NCBI GenBank assembly: GCA_963575745.1
Contig: CAUYUJ010014259.1
Location: 246,567-310,566 of the forward strand
Direction: 5' to 3'
DNA length: 64,000 nucleotides
Source of the DNA: Prorocentrum cordatum
Taxonomy: Eukaryota > Sar > Dinophyceae > Prorocentrales > Prorocentraceae
Shown here piece by piece: positions 1-10,410 of the stretch (its first letter is position 1; each line of letters begins with the position of its first letter). The translations under genes were made by a program, and so were the position numbers. Below the pieces are notes generated by a model, which did not search any database, was not told the origin of the DNA, and saw only the letters and a program-made list of their open reading frames with translations.

Positions 1-35
1 GGAGGAGGGGGAGCAGGTGCAGGAGGAGGAGGAGT
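1..35. repeat. GGA-rich trinucleotide tract at window edge
   Basis: Imperfect (GGA)n run, cut by the window edge. It belongs to the GGA/TCC array class that recurs about twenty times in this window. Confidence 0.7.
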
Positions 36-99
36 CCACCTCAAGCCCAGAGGGCTCCATCGCACGGCACGGCCGGCTCGGCTGCGTCTCGCGTGGGGT

Positions 100-300
100 T
101 GCAATCGGGCGGTGCGGTTCGGGCGGGCGTCGTGTCGCCGCGTGGCTGCGCCCTTCCAGGCTGCCTGCGGCCTGTCGATTTCGGTCGGTTTCGGTTTCGC
201 TGTCGGTTCGGTCGGCTTTCGGCTTGTTGTCGCCGTGCACAGCTTCGATGGTGAAGGGTACGATCAAGGTTGCTGGAAATGGTCGGCCCGTTTGCCTTTT
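100..300 (+). repeat. Family Q interspersed repeat, copy 1
   Basis: Shares a core (CTGCGGCCTGTC, then CGGTCGGTTTCGGTTT, then TGTCGCCGTG) with positions 54190-54385 in the same orientation. In both places a family J element follows, so Q and J may be parts of one longer unit. No coding content recognised. Confidence 0.6.
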
Positions 301-305
301 GGGGG

Positions 306-430
306 GGCCTCCGGAGGCTTCCCAGAGACCAGAGGAGAAAAGTATACCGATACCCCGTCTTCGTCGCCACGACTGGACTCGCTACGAAATTCTGGTCAGA
401 ACGCACCCCAAGAGAGGTCCGGTCCACGGT
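306..430 (+). repeat. Family J interspersed repeat, copy 1
   Basis: Family J is a unit of about 110 bp with the core GTCGCCACGGCTGGACTC, then TTCTGGTCAGA, then GCACCC, and an end rich in CAGCGGTACCGATACC-like sequence. Other copies lie near 18745 (minus), 20595, 33945 (minus), 42605, 51900 and 54405. Dispersed copies of similar length in both orientations suggest a SINE-like or other non-autonomous element. No tRNA-type promoter boxes were recognised. Confidence 0.6.
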
Positions 431-499
431 CGAATCCTTGCTTCTGGGTGCTCCATGGGTGTCTCACCTCGCGTTCTCGGGCGGGGATCGCTCGAAGCA

Positions 500-770
500 A
501 AATAAATGTCAGGTGATCGTTTTTTTGATTCATTGTTTTGCTGATCGGCACAGGCCCCCCTCCCCCCCCTCCATGGAGTAGATCTTGGCTGTTTTTGGCG
601 CCTGTTTCGAGCAGGTGGAGTCTCCCTCATGATGGACGCACTCTTGCAAACAGTCGCACTAAGCAGAGGTCTGGAGCCAGACCCCCCCCCTCCCCCCCTT
701 GCCGCCCAATGTCGAAACGCCGAATAAAAAAACGCTCACCAGAGATTTGTTTTTTTCATCCTCATCCCTC
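500..770 (+). repeat. Family T interspersed repeat, copy 1
   Basis: Recognised by GATCTTGGCTG followed by TTTTGGCG, flanked by long C runs and a downstream AATAAAAAAA-like stretch. The same order recurs at 32335-32600 and 44440-44605. Confidence 0.55.
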
Positions 771-1075
771 GTCCTCATCCTTCTTCTCCATGCCCATCCC
801 TCGTCTTCATCCCTCGTCCCTCGCTGGCCTCTTCGTCCTCACATCTCGTCTCCCCCTTCGCACTCGTGGCCCCGCCGTAAGGCCGTCAAGGGCGCCAGCT
901 CCTGCCTGATGCAGTAGCCCGGTGGGTGCCCTCCGCCCAGCGCTCCGTGAACCCGCCGCCCCGCCCACGGGGCCGGTCCTCTGTCTCCCAACCTCGGGCG
1001 CGCGCCCGACCTTCCGTCTCCCCTCGCCTCCCTCCGTCGCGTCAGAGGATGGAAAGGTTTGAGGCTCGGGAGGTG
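771..1075. other. Unassigned GC-rich stretch
   Basis: Starts with short CCTCGTCCTCAT-type repeats (about 770-835) and continues as GC-rich sequence. No gene or repeat family recognised. Confidence 0.4.
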
Positions 1076-1079
1076 TTCG

Positions 1080-1198
1080 GGTGTGTCCGTCCGTTCTCGC
1101 GGGTTTTCCAGCCTCGGGGTGTTGTCCATCAGCGGCGCCTCGTCGAGAGCAATACGGGGGTGCCCGGATGGTCCCCAACGGCCGCCGGAGAGCCGAGG
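1080..1198 (+). repeat. Family E repeat, copy 1
   Basis: Family E carries the ordered blocks TCCAGCCTCGGG, then TCCA(G/T)CAGC, GCGCCTCG(T/C)CGAG, GTGCCCGGA and CGGCCGCCGGAGAGCCGAG. Copies lie at 11088, 11570 (minus), 19890, 23748 (3' half) and 36868. This copy has no trinucleotide array at the site where the 11.1 kb copy has one. Confidence 0.65.
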
Positions 1199-1228
1199 TA
1201 AGCGACCCGAGAGCTCACACCTCCAGCT

Positions 1229-1322
1229 CATTGACAAAAATCCAGACGGAGGTTGCTCGCCGTTTTCGGCCTCTGGGGACCTTCGCCGGGCCATGAGTCC
1301 GTCAAAGAACGACTCGGGATGA
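1229..1322 (+). repeat. Family B element, truncated copy
   Basis: Matches the interior of the full-length B elements at 22043, 30755 and 48211: GACGGAGGTT, TTTTCGGCC, GGGGACCTTCGCCGGGCC, GTCAAAGAACGACTCGGGAT. Both terminal palindromes are lost or degraded. Confidence 0.6.
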
Positions 1323-1382
1323 AACATTAGACTTCTTCCCTGACCTTTCCAGAGTGCCAGAGAGTAGCCCTCCAGACCTGTA

Positions 1383-1475
1383 GACGGATCCTGACCGCCC
1401 AGGACCTCGACGGGAATTTAGATGTCGAGATCCTGGTGCTGTCTTTTGGCCCTCCTGGAAGGTCAGTGTTCTGGG
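1383..1475 (+). repeat. Family P repeat, copy 1
   Basis: Contains CCTCGACGGGAAT, then GTCGAGATCCTGGTGCTGT. The same blocks recur at 35910-35995. The CCTCGAC and GTCGAG(G/A) segments can pair as a short hairpin. Confidence 0.5.
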
Positions 1476-1705
1476 GACCTCGTTGATTCTTGGAACAGCC
1501 AAGGCATCGGACGTCCGGGTCTCCTTCTCGGCGAGGTAGGGGCCGAGGAGGCGCAGGCAGGCCGCGTCCTGAGGATGAGCAGCTCTCCAAAGGCACGCCT
1601 GCGCCCTCACGGCCTCGGGCCAGGGGCCTCCTGCTTCGGCCTCGGTTTCTGGCCGACCGCCCATCCCTCATTCGAGTAGGGGATCGGCTGCAACCTTGAT
1701 TCACC

Positions 1706-1828
1706 CCAGAATTGATGTTTCAGTCGGGTCTACGACAAATGCGAGGATTGCTTCGTATATCTACGAGCTTTGTACGCTTTCTTCGTATATTCTACGAGGA
1801 CATAAATTTTGGGATACATCAATTCTGG
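1706..1828. mobile_element. Short inverted-repeat (MITE-like) element U
   Basis: Perfect 13-bp inverted ends, CCAGAATTGATGT at 1706-1718 and its complement at 1816-1828, enclose an AT-richer interior. The interior itself repeats GCTTCGTATAT. Only one copy is seen in the window, so mobility is inferred from structure. Confidence 0.45.
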
Positions 1829-1954
1829 AATCGGTCTCCTACTCGACTCCTATGATCCGATGGCACTGTAGGATCGAGGTGCTCCTCCTGCTGCTTCTCT
1901 GACTGTTCCTGTGATGCTCCACCCTATTTTAGCCTTGGCCACCAGAAAGAATCG

Positions 1955-2040
1955 GTTTCCGCATGTCGGGCCCTGGGAGGCGATACTCGTTCGACATTGT
2001 TTCGATACTCTCCTGGGTGCTCGAAATTAATTTTGGGGTG
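1955..2040 (+). repeat. Family O repeat, copy 1
   Basis: The block CCCTGGGAGGCGATACTCGT, followed by CTGGGTGCTCGAAATT, is shared with 35450-35525. Its neighbour family P is also near both copies. Confidence 0.55.
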
Positions 2041-2469
2041 TTGTCCTGAAGTACGATGGGAGCAACATAATCCGATTCCAGCATCGTTTCGTCAAGCTCC
2101 GCTCAATCGGGCCTCAACTTGGGCGCCGAATTTTGGTCAGTCTGTTTCTATTGCCTCCTAATCGGGCCAATCTGCCTGAATCGCCCTTGCGAATTGCCTC
2201 CCACGAGTTGTGCCTCCTCTTCTTCCCCCTACCCTGTAAGCGCTGACCTTCGGGGTTATTTCCCAGATGTCTTTGCGCCGCCCGCATTGCTAAATGTCTT
2301 CGCCCCCATTCAGACATTTTGCCCATGAGAGCTGACGGGGAAAGAGACGAACCGACACATATAGCGAAACAAAGCGGGCAATCAGGGTGAACAGAATGAT
2401 CTTCGGAAGCAAGGTGGTGGCCTTGGAGGTCCTCGTCTGGCCATTCCTGCGGCCCGCGTGGGGGAGAAG
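2041..2469. other. Unassigned stretch
   Basis: Mixed-composition sequence without a convincing open frame, tandem repeat or match elsewhere in the window. Confidence 0.4.
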
Positions 2470-2755
2470 GAGGGAGGAGGAGGAGGACGAGGAGGAGAAG
2501 GATGATGAGGAGGAGCAAGAGGAAGGCGACGACGACGACCACGACGACGACGACGACGACGATGGCGACGATGGCGACGACGACGACGACCACGACCACG
2601 TCCACGACCACGACCACGACCACGACAACGGCCACGACCACGACCACGACCGCGACGACGAGAAAGAGGAGCAAAAGGAAAAGGAAGACGATGAGGGCAG
2701 GGACGAGGAGGAGGAGGAGGAGGAGGAGGACGACGACGACGACAACGAGGTCGAG
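2470..2755. repeat. Compound GGA/GAC array
   Basis: (GGA)n at about 2478-2525, then GAC and GACCAC runs to about 2670, then GGA and GAC again. The array reads as poly-Asp/Glu/His on one strand and poly-Ser/Arg/Val on the other. Several frames stay open only because the period is three, so no protein is called. Confidence 0.9.
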
Positions 2756-2779
2756 GACAGAGCCCGCAAAATCGCCTCT

Positions 2780-3330
2780 TGGAGCCCTCTTGGGACTGTT
2801 TGGGGGGGGATCTCGGTGTCCTGTTGAGGCCCTTTTTGGGGGATCTTGGGGCCCTCTTGGGGCGCTCTTGTGGGCTCCTGGAGGGCCTCTTGGGGCCATC
2901 CTGGAGGCGATCGATCAAAGGGGGAGAGGTCCCCGATGTTCGTCACCCCCTGAGGCCATCAAAGTCGCCTCTTGGGGCGCTCTTGGCCCGATCTTAAGCG
3001 TTCTTGGCGCTGTTTTTGGGGCCTCTTGGGCCCCTCTTGGGGCTATCTTGGGCCATCTCGGGGACATCTTGAGGCCTCCAAGCGCATCGGAAGCGAAAAG
3101 GCGAGAAGGCACAAATCAGTCATTGCCCTTTGGTGTTTGACTGATTTTGTCCTCCTGGGAGGGGGCCTGAGGGGGCTCCGAGAGCACTTGGAACCGTTTT
3201 GTGGCCCTTGTCGGATGCTATGTTGAACCATCGCTGGCTATCTTGAGCCATCTTGACGACCATGCTCGATCACCGGGGGCCCTATTGGAGCCATCTCGGA
3301 GCCATCTTAGACGCTCCAACCCCTCGCGAC
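2780..3330. repeat. Family H degenerate CTTGGGGCC repeat region
   Basis: About thirty imperfect short units of the type CTCTTGGGGC or GCCATCTTGG in a row, with variable spacing. Similar stretches occur at 5395, 27640, 40750, 45130 (minus), 55845 and 57170. The end near 3230-3310 has the form GAGCCATCTTGG. Confidence 0.7.
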
Positions 3331-3339
3331 CACCCTCCA

Positions 3340-3470
3340 ACAAAAACAGGGAGGGGAGTGGGAGGGTACCCCTTCCCGAAGGAAAGTGGGCTTTGGAAGA
3401 GGAAAGAAAGGTCTCGTTTGACCTCCTTTGCCCAAAGGGCTGGCTGGATTTGTTGGAGACCCTCTAACCT
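3340..3470 (+). repeat. Family I repeat, copy 1
   Basis: Lies directly after a family H tract. It contains ACCCCTTCCCGAAGG, GGGCTTTGGAAGAGGAAAGA and GACCTCCTTTGCCC. Family I blocks follow family H again at 28110-28200 and 40880-40980, so H plus I may be one composite unit. Confidence 0.5.
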
Positions 3471-3479
3471 CGATCCTCA

Positions 3480-3955
3480 TCCTCCCCCTACTGCGCCTCC
3501 TCCTCCTCCTCTCCCTACCCTCGACAAGCGGACCCTTGGGCTAATTAACTGGATGCCCGGGCCCCGTCCGAGCAAGCGCGGCCAGCGCGCCCGGCGGCAG
3601 CTGCCCGTGCCGCGCAAGAGCGGCTGGCACGAGGAGCGGAGAGGGATGGCGCCGGTCTGTGATCTTTCATCTCCTGCCTCCGTTCCTCCCCCCTTCTCCT
3701 CCCCCCTTCTCCACCTCCCCGTGTCCTCCTCCTCCTCCTCCACCTCCTCCTCCTCCTCCTCCTCCTCTTCCCCCCCTCCTACCTTCCTCCTCCTCCGCCT
3801 CCTCCTCCTCCTCCTCCTCCTCCTCCTTCTCCTCCTCCTCCTAACTTAAGCCCGACTGTCGCAGCCGTAGACAGATGCAGAAGGTGAGGAGGAGAAAGCA
3901 AGAGGAGGAGGAGGAGGAGAAAGCAAGAGGAGGAGGAGGAGGAGGAGGAACAGGG
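3480..3955. repeat. CCT array and opposite-sense GGA array
   Basis: CCT-rich tracts at about 3480-3515 and 3655-3843 are followed 45 bp later by a GGA tract (about 3898-3948). The polypyrimidine and polypurine tracts are inverted relative to each other and could in principle pair as a hairpin. Confidence 0.85.
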
Positions 3956-3959
3956 ATAG

Positions 3960-4590
3960 AGTTGATCACCTGCCCACCCTGGCCTACGCGGATCCGATCG
4001 ACGCTTGGGTATCGGACACCCCCGTGGGTCTTCACTTGGCTACCGACATCTTTCAAAGTCTGAGCCCCAGCCGATGTTTCAGAAATCTGGCCTGTAGAGA
4101 AGGGTTCAAGTTCGCATGTGCCTCCTAGCTCCTAGCCAGGCGGGTGGGGGGTGGCGTGGGCATCCGATCCGCGGAAGGCACCTGCACACGAGGAGGACGC
4201 CATTCTGCACAGACAACAGGTCCTCGCGGGTTTCCTGGAGCGGATCTGCGCACCAGGGAGCGGGGTCTAGCGCCGATCCCATACATTCGCGCGGACCTCG
4301 AACATTGGAGTTTATGCTTGTTGCTCTTTTCCATACACCACCACCGTGTCTGGCAAGAGCCGCCCTGCGCCCTACGATGATGCATTGGACCCTCCTGGCC
4401 AATCCAGGAGGGCGGACCCGCTACTTGGAGCCGTGGATGGCCTTGGCCAGGCACGGTGGAGGTGTGTCGAGCTGCCTGCGGCAAGCCCCGCCACCGTGCC
4501 AGGCCTATAGCTTCGGGGTACGGGCGGCGGCTCCATGGTGTGCGGGAGATCTTCACGTATGACACCTTGTGTTTCCAGGTTTGGGTGACC
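3960..4590. repeat. Region with family L hairpins
   Basis: Contains two fold-back motifs: CCCTCCTGGCC..CCAGGAGGG near 4390-4413, and GGCCAGGCACGGTGG (from 4442) with its near complement CCACCGTGCCAGGCC near 4490-4505. Related CCTGGCCAAGCCAGG hairpins lie near 22530 and 38060. Otherwise unassigned. Confidence 0.45.
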
Positions 4591-4642
4591 CGCTATGACG
4601 ATTATGATGCTGATGCTGATGCTGCTGATGATGATGGTGGTT

Positions 4643-4708
<66 letters not shown>

Positions 4709-5345
4709 CTGATGCTGATGCTGATGCTGATGCTGATGATGATGATGATGATGATGCTGATGATGCTGATGATGATGATGATGATGGTTATGGTGATGCT
4801 GATGATTCTGATGATGAGGAGGAGAAAGAAGGAGGTGGATGAGGAGGATGATAAGGATGAGGATGATTAGGATTATGATAAAGCTGATGATGCTGATGAT
4901 GATGCTGATGATGATGCTGATGCTGATGATGATGATGGTGGTGGTGGTGCTGGTGATGGTGGTGGTGATGGTGATGGTTGTGGTGGTGATGCTGATGGTG
5001 ATGGTGACGGTGATGATGATGGTGACGATCATGCTGATGGTCTTGATGATGATGTTGGTGGTGGTGATGGTGATGATGCTGGTGTTGACGCTGATGTTGA
5101 TGCTGATGACGATGCTGATGATGGTGATGAGGCGGATGCTGGTAGTGGTGATGATGATGCTGTTGCTGATGACGATCATCATGATGCTGATGATGTGATG
5201 GGGACGATGCTGATTATGCTGGTGATGATGGTGATGGTGATGGTGATGATGATGATGATGATGATGAGGAGGAGGAGGAGGAGGAGGAGGAGTCCAGAAC
5301 GAGGAAGAGGAGGAGCGGACCATGACGAGGAGGAAGACGAGGGGC
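4590..5345. repeat. GAT/GCT/GGT trinucleotide array with GGA tail
   Basis: About 680 bp of imperfect (GAT)n interspersed with GCT and GGT, purest at 4645-4705, closed by GGA repeats (about 5270-5340). Open frames of 90-270 codons here are poly-Asp, poly-Met or poly-His artefacts of the period. Confidence 0.95.
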
Positions 5346-5394
5346 GTCACATGTGACACCTTCCATCTTCACCTTTGACCTTTGAGGAGCTCTG

Positions 5395-6000
5395 GTGAGT
5401 CTCGTTTGGGCAGTCTGGGGGCTGTCTTGGTCTCCTGTAATGCAGCCTTCGGGGTCCCTTGGGGTCCTCTTGGGCCGTCTTGGGGCCCTCTCACGCCGTT
5501 GTGGGGCTCTCTCGGGCCGTGGTTGGGCCCTCTTGGCCGTATGGTGGGTGTCTGGAGGCCGCTGTGATGCCGTCTTGGCGCCCGTCTTGGGCCGTCGGCG
5601 GGCTTTCCACGGCCGTCTTGGGTACCGCTGGAGTCCCTCCTGGGCCTTCTTGGGGCCCTCTTGGATGCCTCTTAGGCCATCGCGGGGTCCTCTTGGGCAA
5701 TCGTTGGATCCTCTTGGGGCCTTCGTGGGGGCTCCCTAGGCCGTCCTAAGCTGAGAGCAGCAGGCCGAAAAGGCGCGAATGCGAAATCCATTTGGACAAA
5801 TAATGGGGAATGACTGCGTTTAGCTTCTTCGGGACATGTCTGAATTCCTTTTGTGGCCCTTGTGGGCCCTCTTGGAGACACCCTTGGCCGTCTTGAGGCC
5901 ATCTTCGGCCGTCTTGGGGCCATCTTGGGACGTCTTCGAAGCATCTTGGGCCATCTTGGTGTCCTTCGTCGCCTGCATGGGCCGTCTTGGAAGCTCCAGA
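5395..6000. repeat. Family H degenerate repeat region, second tract
   Basis: Dense units of the type CTCTTGGGCCGTCTTGG, with a short non-repeat stretch at about 5755-5850. Same class as 2780-3330. Confidence 0.7.
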
Positions 6001-7025
6001 CGCGGACCCATATATTGGAACGAGAGACCGTTGCCTCCGATCCAGTGTTTTTTGCAGAAGGTCATGGCCTCGGGAAGTGTGTGGGTGGGTGCACGCTCCA
6101 CTCTGGTGCGACGGGGGGGGGCCCCTTGTTAGAGCATGGGGCAGCACCTGCTATTCTCACACGCCTGGCACGGCGGCGGATAGACGCCTTCCGCGTATCC
6201 GATATCCGAGCGGAGCAGTGGGGGGGAGGAGCCCCGACCCCCGAGGCCGTGATGTTTGTGCAATCCCCGTCTCTGCTCTTGCTCTTTTTCGGCGTCCGCG
6301 TGGGGGCCCGATTCTGACCCCGCGAACGGTCGAGCATGCGCCCGGGGCGGCAGTGGGCAATCCTGGAAAGGTGTCGAAAGCTTCTGGGGCCCGCGGGTTG
6401 AAGAAGACACGTCGTCTGGGAGGGTTGGGGATCGAGGCTTGCTGGCGTTTTCGGGTGTTCTTGGGTCTCGCGAGGCCTCCAGAGACCTCCGTGGACCTGA
6501 AGGCGTTGCTTGTCCTCCGAGGCTGTTGTGTGGTAGCGGATCAGGTTCCAACCCAGGGTGAATTGCTTGGAGGGGTTGCTCAGGGAGGGGGGGTAGGAGG
6601 GAGGGTCGAGGATCCAAGAATGGCAATCAAGACTAACTAGACTTTCGGAGGTTTGTGCGAAGTCTCCGCGGAGTTGCCTGAATCGGCGCTGGACCCCTGG
6701 CGCGCTCCGGACACCAGGGGAGAGGGGCTTGGCGAAGATCCGAGCAATCCGCGTGCACCTCCGAAAACAACGTTTATGGGTTTTCATGCTTCTTTTGTTT
6801 GAGTGCTGTTGGAGATCCAGAGTCTTTCTACTTTTGGGGGCTTTCAGGGTCTTCCTGAGACATGCGCGGAACGCGGGGGGTAGGAGTTTACGTTTCAATC
6901 CAGGGTGGATTGTAGAGACAATGAGTGCTCAGGGTCAGGGGCATTCTGGCACCCCCTACTTCACTGACTCCTCCCTCCCTCCCTGCACCCTCCCTTGCCC
7001 TCCATCCACCTTCATAGCGTCAGTG
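6000..7025. other. Unassigned, weak internal duplication
   Basis: No gene recognised. Two passages resemble each other: one ends CCAACCCAGGGTGAATTG near 6550, the other ends CAATCCAGGGTGGATTG near 6898. Each is preceded by GTTTTC..GGGTGTTCTTGG- or GTCTTTC-like sequence, which suggests an old duplication of about 340 bp. Confidence 0.35.
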
Positions 7026-7029
7026 CGTT

Positions 7030-7074
7030 TCACTCTGGTCTCGTCGTCGGTCGCCGTCGTCCTCGTCGTCGGTG

Positions 7075-7114
<40 letters not shown>

Positions 7115-7415
7115 TCGGTCGTCGGTCGTCGTCGCTCGTCGGTCATCGTCGTCGCCGTCGTCATCGACGCCGTCGTTCGACGTTGTTCGTCGTCGTCGTT
7201 CGTTGTCGTCGTCGTTGTCGTCGTCGGTCGCCGGTCGTCGGTGGTCGTCGGTCGTCGGTCGTCGGTTGTCGTCGTCGCCGTCGTCGTCGTCAAAGTCGTC
7301 TTTCGACTTCCTTCGTCGTCGTCGTCGTACGTCGTCGTCGTCGTAGTCGTCGTCGGCCGTCGTCGTCGTTCGTCGTCGTTGGTCGTCGTCGTCGTCGTCG
7401 TCGTTGGTGGTCCGC
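7030..7415. repeat. GTC/CGT trinucleotide array
   Basis: About 380 bp of (GTC)n with GGTCGTCG variants and short interruptions. Long open frames on both strands (poly-Ser/Arg/Val or poly-Asp/Thr) follow from the period and are not called as genes. Confidence 0.95.
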
Positions 7416-7559
7416 GTGGCGTTGCCGTCTTCTTCGGTCGGGCGGGTCATGACGGACAGACGGACGGGTCCTGCTCGTCCATTCCGGAGGGGGGGGGCAT
7501 GCCAGAATGGTGAAGAGGCGGGTAGGACCGAGATCCCCGACGTAACGTGTGTTTCTGTA

Positions 7560-7735
7560 CAGTTGAAGCCCATGCCAAGAAACACCCTGTTTGCCTCCAG
7601 GGTGCCATGGATTTTTTGGGTTTGGATGGTTTTACTTGCTATGGAAGCCGTGACGTTCCAGCACCAAAAACGAATGGACGTCCTGGGGTTCCAGCGGTGA
7701 GTTTCTTGTGGAAGGTTTCTTGTGGTCGAGCTCAT
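7560..7735 (+). repeat. Family N repeat, copy 1
   Basis: Starts CCCATGCCAAGAAACACCCTG and includes GAATGGACGTCCTGGGGTT and a TTTCTTGTGG end. Copies at 30957-31112 (plus) and 55690-55835 (minus). Boundaries are approximate. Confidence 0.6.
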
Positions 7736-7789
7736 ATTGAATGTAAAAACTGCTTATTCTATTTGTGACGGAAAAAATCCCCGATGTCT

Positions 7790-8430
7790 GGACGCCGTGC
7801 CTGGGACCCTTGTTCCACCCCAAGCCGACGCCGTGGTTTTGGTCCCCCATTTCCTGTAGTGTGGACCCCTGGATGCCTGGCCCCCTTCCCAGGAACCAGT
7901 GTCCGAGCCCGTTCTCCCCAGGCACCAGTGTCCGAGCCCGTTCTCTTGATAGTTCAGGGTCAACGTTAGGGGAGTATGTGCGCAGGGGGGGATGTATCGC
8001 CGATGGAGACCTAATATCCCACCCCGCCCAAGAGCGTATGGTTTCGCTGTCGGGGGCCTGGGTATCGCCGACCTGTCGGGAATGCATCGCTGATTTCAGC
8101 TCAACGGTTTCCCCCTCCGAGCTGGTGCCCTCGATTGTCCTGGGGCCCGGTGAGGACCCCCAGACGCCGAACAGATCTAAAAGCCTTGCGTCGCTATGTT
8201 TGGCGCTCTCACGGCCATGGCCCCAGGGCCAGGCGTGCGTGCCAGCCGGATTTCTGATTGCGCAAGGGCTCGCAAAACGACCCCGCAGGGGCCGCAGCCC
8301 AGGGACAAAAGCGCAGGGATATCCAATCAGCATAACGCTTGTGTGTAGACGACTGGTATACCACAGTGTGCGTAAGACGTTCGGCTGTCGCCGAGCGTCT
8401 GGGGAGCTCTTCGCCCCTGGGTCGCGTTTG
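7790..8430. other. Short direct repeat and a family E/K fragment, otherwise unassigned
   Basis: A 21-bp segment ending GTGTCCGAGCCCGTTCTC occurs twice in succession (about 7897-7945). Positions 8010-8130 match the downstream part of family E seen at 37072-37185: CCACCCCGCCCA(A/G)GAGCG, then a GATGCATCG-type segment, then CCCCCTCC(G/C)CGAGC. No gene recognised. Confidence 0.45.
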
Positions 8431-8439
8431 AGGGGCCCG

Positions 8440-8640
8440 TGCCTTAGTGGGCCCTGGGAACGACAGGACCGTTTTTGTTGCCGGTTCCGTTTTGCCGTTT
8501 TTTTGCCGGTTCCGACGCCGTTTTTGTTACCGGTTCCGTCGCCGTTGTTTGACCGGTTCCGGCTCCGGTTCCAATCCTGGAGCCTTTTGTTTGCCGTTAT
8601 CGGTCGCCGTTTTTTTGCCGCTTCCATGTTTAAGGGACAC
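8440..8640. repeat. Degenerate CCGGTTCC/CCGTTTTTG repeat
   Basis: About eight imperfect units mixing GCCGGTTCCG and CCGTTTTTTTG. The minus strand reads as an Asn/Arg/Gly-rich frame that I take as repeat-derived. Confidence 0.6.
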
Positions 8641-8644
8641 TTTT

Positions 8645-9160
8645 TTTGAAACGGTGAAAAAACGGCCCTGCCGTCTCCGGGGCCCACAAAGGCCCTTGCC
8701 TGCTGTGTCTTCCTCCGGGGAGAAAAAAAAGCGCCGGGATCCCACAAAATAACGAATGACGGGGGTCTTGGCGGGGCGGGAGCGGCGACGCGGGCGAGCG
8801 CGGGCCGAGGGGGGATGCGAAGCCATGCCCGCTCCTCGCCGAGCCGCGGCGGCAGCCTCTCGACTGGACCGGGCGCCGGAGCAGAGAAAAAAGGCCTGCC
8901 GCAGCAGCGAGCCTCGAGTGCCTCGAGGGTCGAGGGCTTCGAGTGCTTCGAGGGCTTCGAGGGCTTCGAGGCCCGAGGGCCGAAGTTCCGGGAGCGAGTG
9001 CAGCTGCTCGCGCGTGCGAGGCTCCGGGAGGCGTCTCGTGGCCGCGGCCGCGGCCGGATGCCCGTGGGAGTCGTGGCCCAAGTCCCCCCTCGCAAGGGGA
9101 GGCATGGGGGCAGGCGTTGGCCCAGGTGGTGCATTGCAGGAGGCCTTGATGCCCTTCAGC
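8645..9160. other. Unassigned, with GAGGGCTTC short repeats
   Basis: Positions about 8910-8975 repeat CTTCGAG/CCTCGAG. The rest is GC-rich with no recognised gene or family. Confidence 0.4.
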
Positions 9161-9163
9161 CAC

Positions 9164-9306
9164 GCGCAGAGGGGGGCAGGGGGAGGGGGGGGAAGGCTTC
9201 TTATAGAGGCCCCCCCTGCAGATGTTGGGTGGGGCCTGCGCCTTGCGAGACGCAGCCTCCTCCTGAGAAGCCTTCCCCCCTCCCCCGCAATTTCCCCCCT
9301 CTGCGC
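9164..9306. mobile_element. Family C inverted-repeat element, copy 1
   Basis: The left arm, GCGCAGAGGGGGGCAGGG then GGGGGGAAGGCTTCT, pairs with the right arm, AGAAGCCTTCCCCCC then CCCCCCTCTGCGC. Family C copies share outer GC-rich arms and inner TTCT(G/T)AGAAG motifs: 32607, 34087, 48961, 52452, 61806. Fold-back MITE-like structure. Confidence 0.65.
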
Positions 9307-9309
9307 GCC

Positions 9310-9999
9310 GCCAGGATGCCCTGGCAGGAATGAGGAGACCGATTACTTCGCTCGCTGTAGTCTGTGTCCCAGGTTCTGGCTCCTGCTGCGTGGATGGGTG
9401 GGTGATCGTATCGCTGCAACTGGGCATAGCTTCTTCTCTGGCGATTTTCTTCTCTCCCCTGATATTGCCCGAGTTAGATTTGCAGCATGCGTCGTTGTGT
9501 ACTGAGTCAGCGATCTCTCACCATGATCTGCGACTTCGAAGTGCACTTCCCGCCTGCAAACTGGTTGAATCTAGTAACCGTCTGCGCTGTCCGACACTCA
9601 TCGGTGCAAGCCACCTGGAACACGGATAGCTCCGCACCTTCAAAACATGTACGGGGTAGATTTTCAGGGCCGGCCTCAAGACCAAAGCGGTTTGGACGAT
9701 GTCCTGGAGTTATTTTCTTTCTGGGGTCTGCAGGCGCCATCAGGAAAAAATAGTCGTCAGGAGAGAAAGCTGGTCCTGGGGGGGACACCTTGGTCCAGAA
9801 CCCTGTTCGGTCAGGACCAGTATTGATCGTGACAGTGACAGTGGCAGCAGAATCGGTAGCGGCAGTGGACGTGTTAATGGAATGTGGTCGTCATGATAGC
9901 GGCAGCGTTAGTGTAAGTTGTAGCGATTGTATCAGTGTTGTTGTGAGTGTAACTGTGAGTATCAGTGCTGGTGGGGAGTGGTGGGGAAAAGGAGAAGGG
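9310..9999. other. Unassigned stretch
   Basis: Mixed-composition sequence. No convincing gene, and no match to other parts of the window noticed. Confidence 0.35.
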
Positions 10000-10200
10000 A
10001 GAGAAGGCGGACGAGGAGGATACCGAGCGGCAGGTGGGATCAGGCAATAAGCATGAGGGAGATGGGAGGAAAGGGGGAGGGGAGGCGGGAAGTCGGGACA
10101 AGAGAAGTAAACAGTAAGAGGGGGAGTTGAGGAGAACGAGGATGACCAGGTGAAGGAGGACGAGAAGGAGGAGGAAGAGGAGGGGGAGGATAAGCAGGCG
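10000..10200. repeat. Purine-rich GGA/GGGA tract
   Basis: Long polypurine bias (GAAGGGAGAGAAGG-type) on the plus strand without clean periodicity. Confidence 0.6.
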
Positions 10201-10304
10201 AAACGGTTTTCCCGAGCAAACAAAGTTGGATTGCAGATTAATTTGACGTTCGTATATGGCCGTCCCTTCTTGTGGGCTGCCTGGCAAACAATGGCGTTAT
10301 TCAG

Positions 10305-10410
10305 GAGAATGTGTGTGTGTATGTGTCTGTGTGTGTCTGTGTCTGTGCCTGTGTCTGTGTCTGTGTTTGCGTCTGTGTCTGTGTCTGTGCCTGTGTGTGT
10401 TTGTGCGCGG
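10305..10410. repeat. (TGTGTC)n / GTGTCTGTGC microsatellite
   Basis: About 100 bp of GTGTCTGT-type repeats with period six and GTGCCT variants. Confidence 0.9.

Noticed and set aside
4553-5359. Long His/Ile/Thr-rich, poly-Asp and poly-Met open frames across the GAT array
   Set aside because: All frames are open because the repeat unit is three bases without a stop; no non-repetitive protein sequence adjoins.
7632-9134. 500-codon minus-strand frame
   Set aside because: Arg/Pro/Ser-rich, crosses several short repeats (CCGGTTCC, GAGGGCTTC), no recognisable domain; treated as GC-driven openness.
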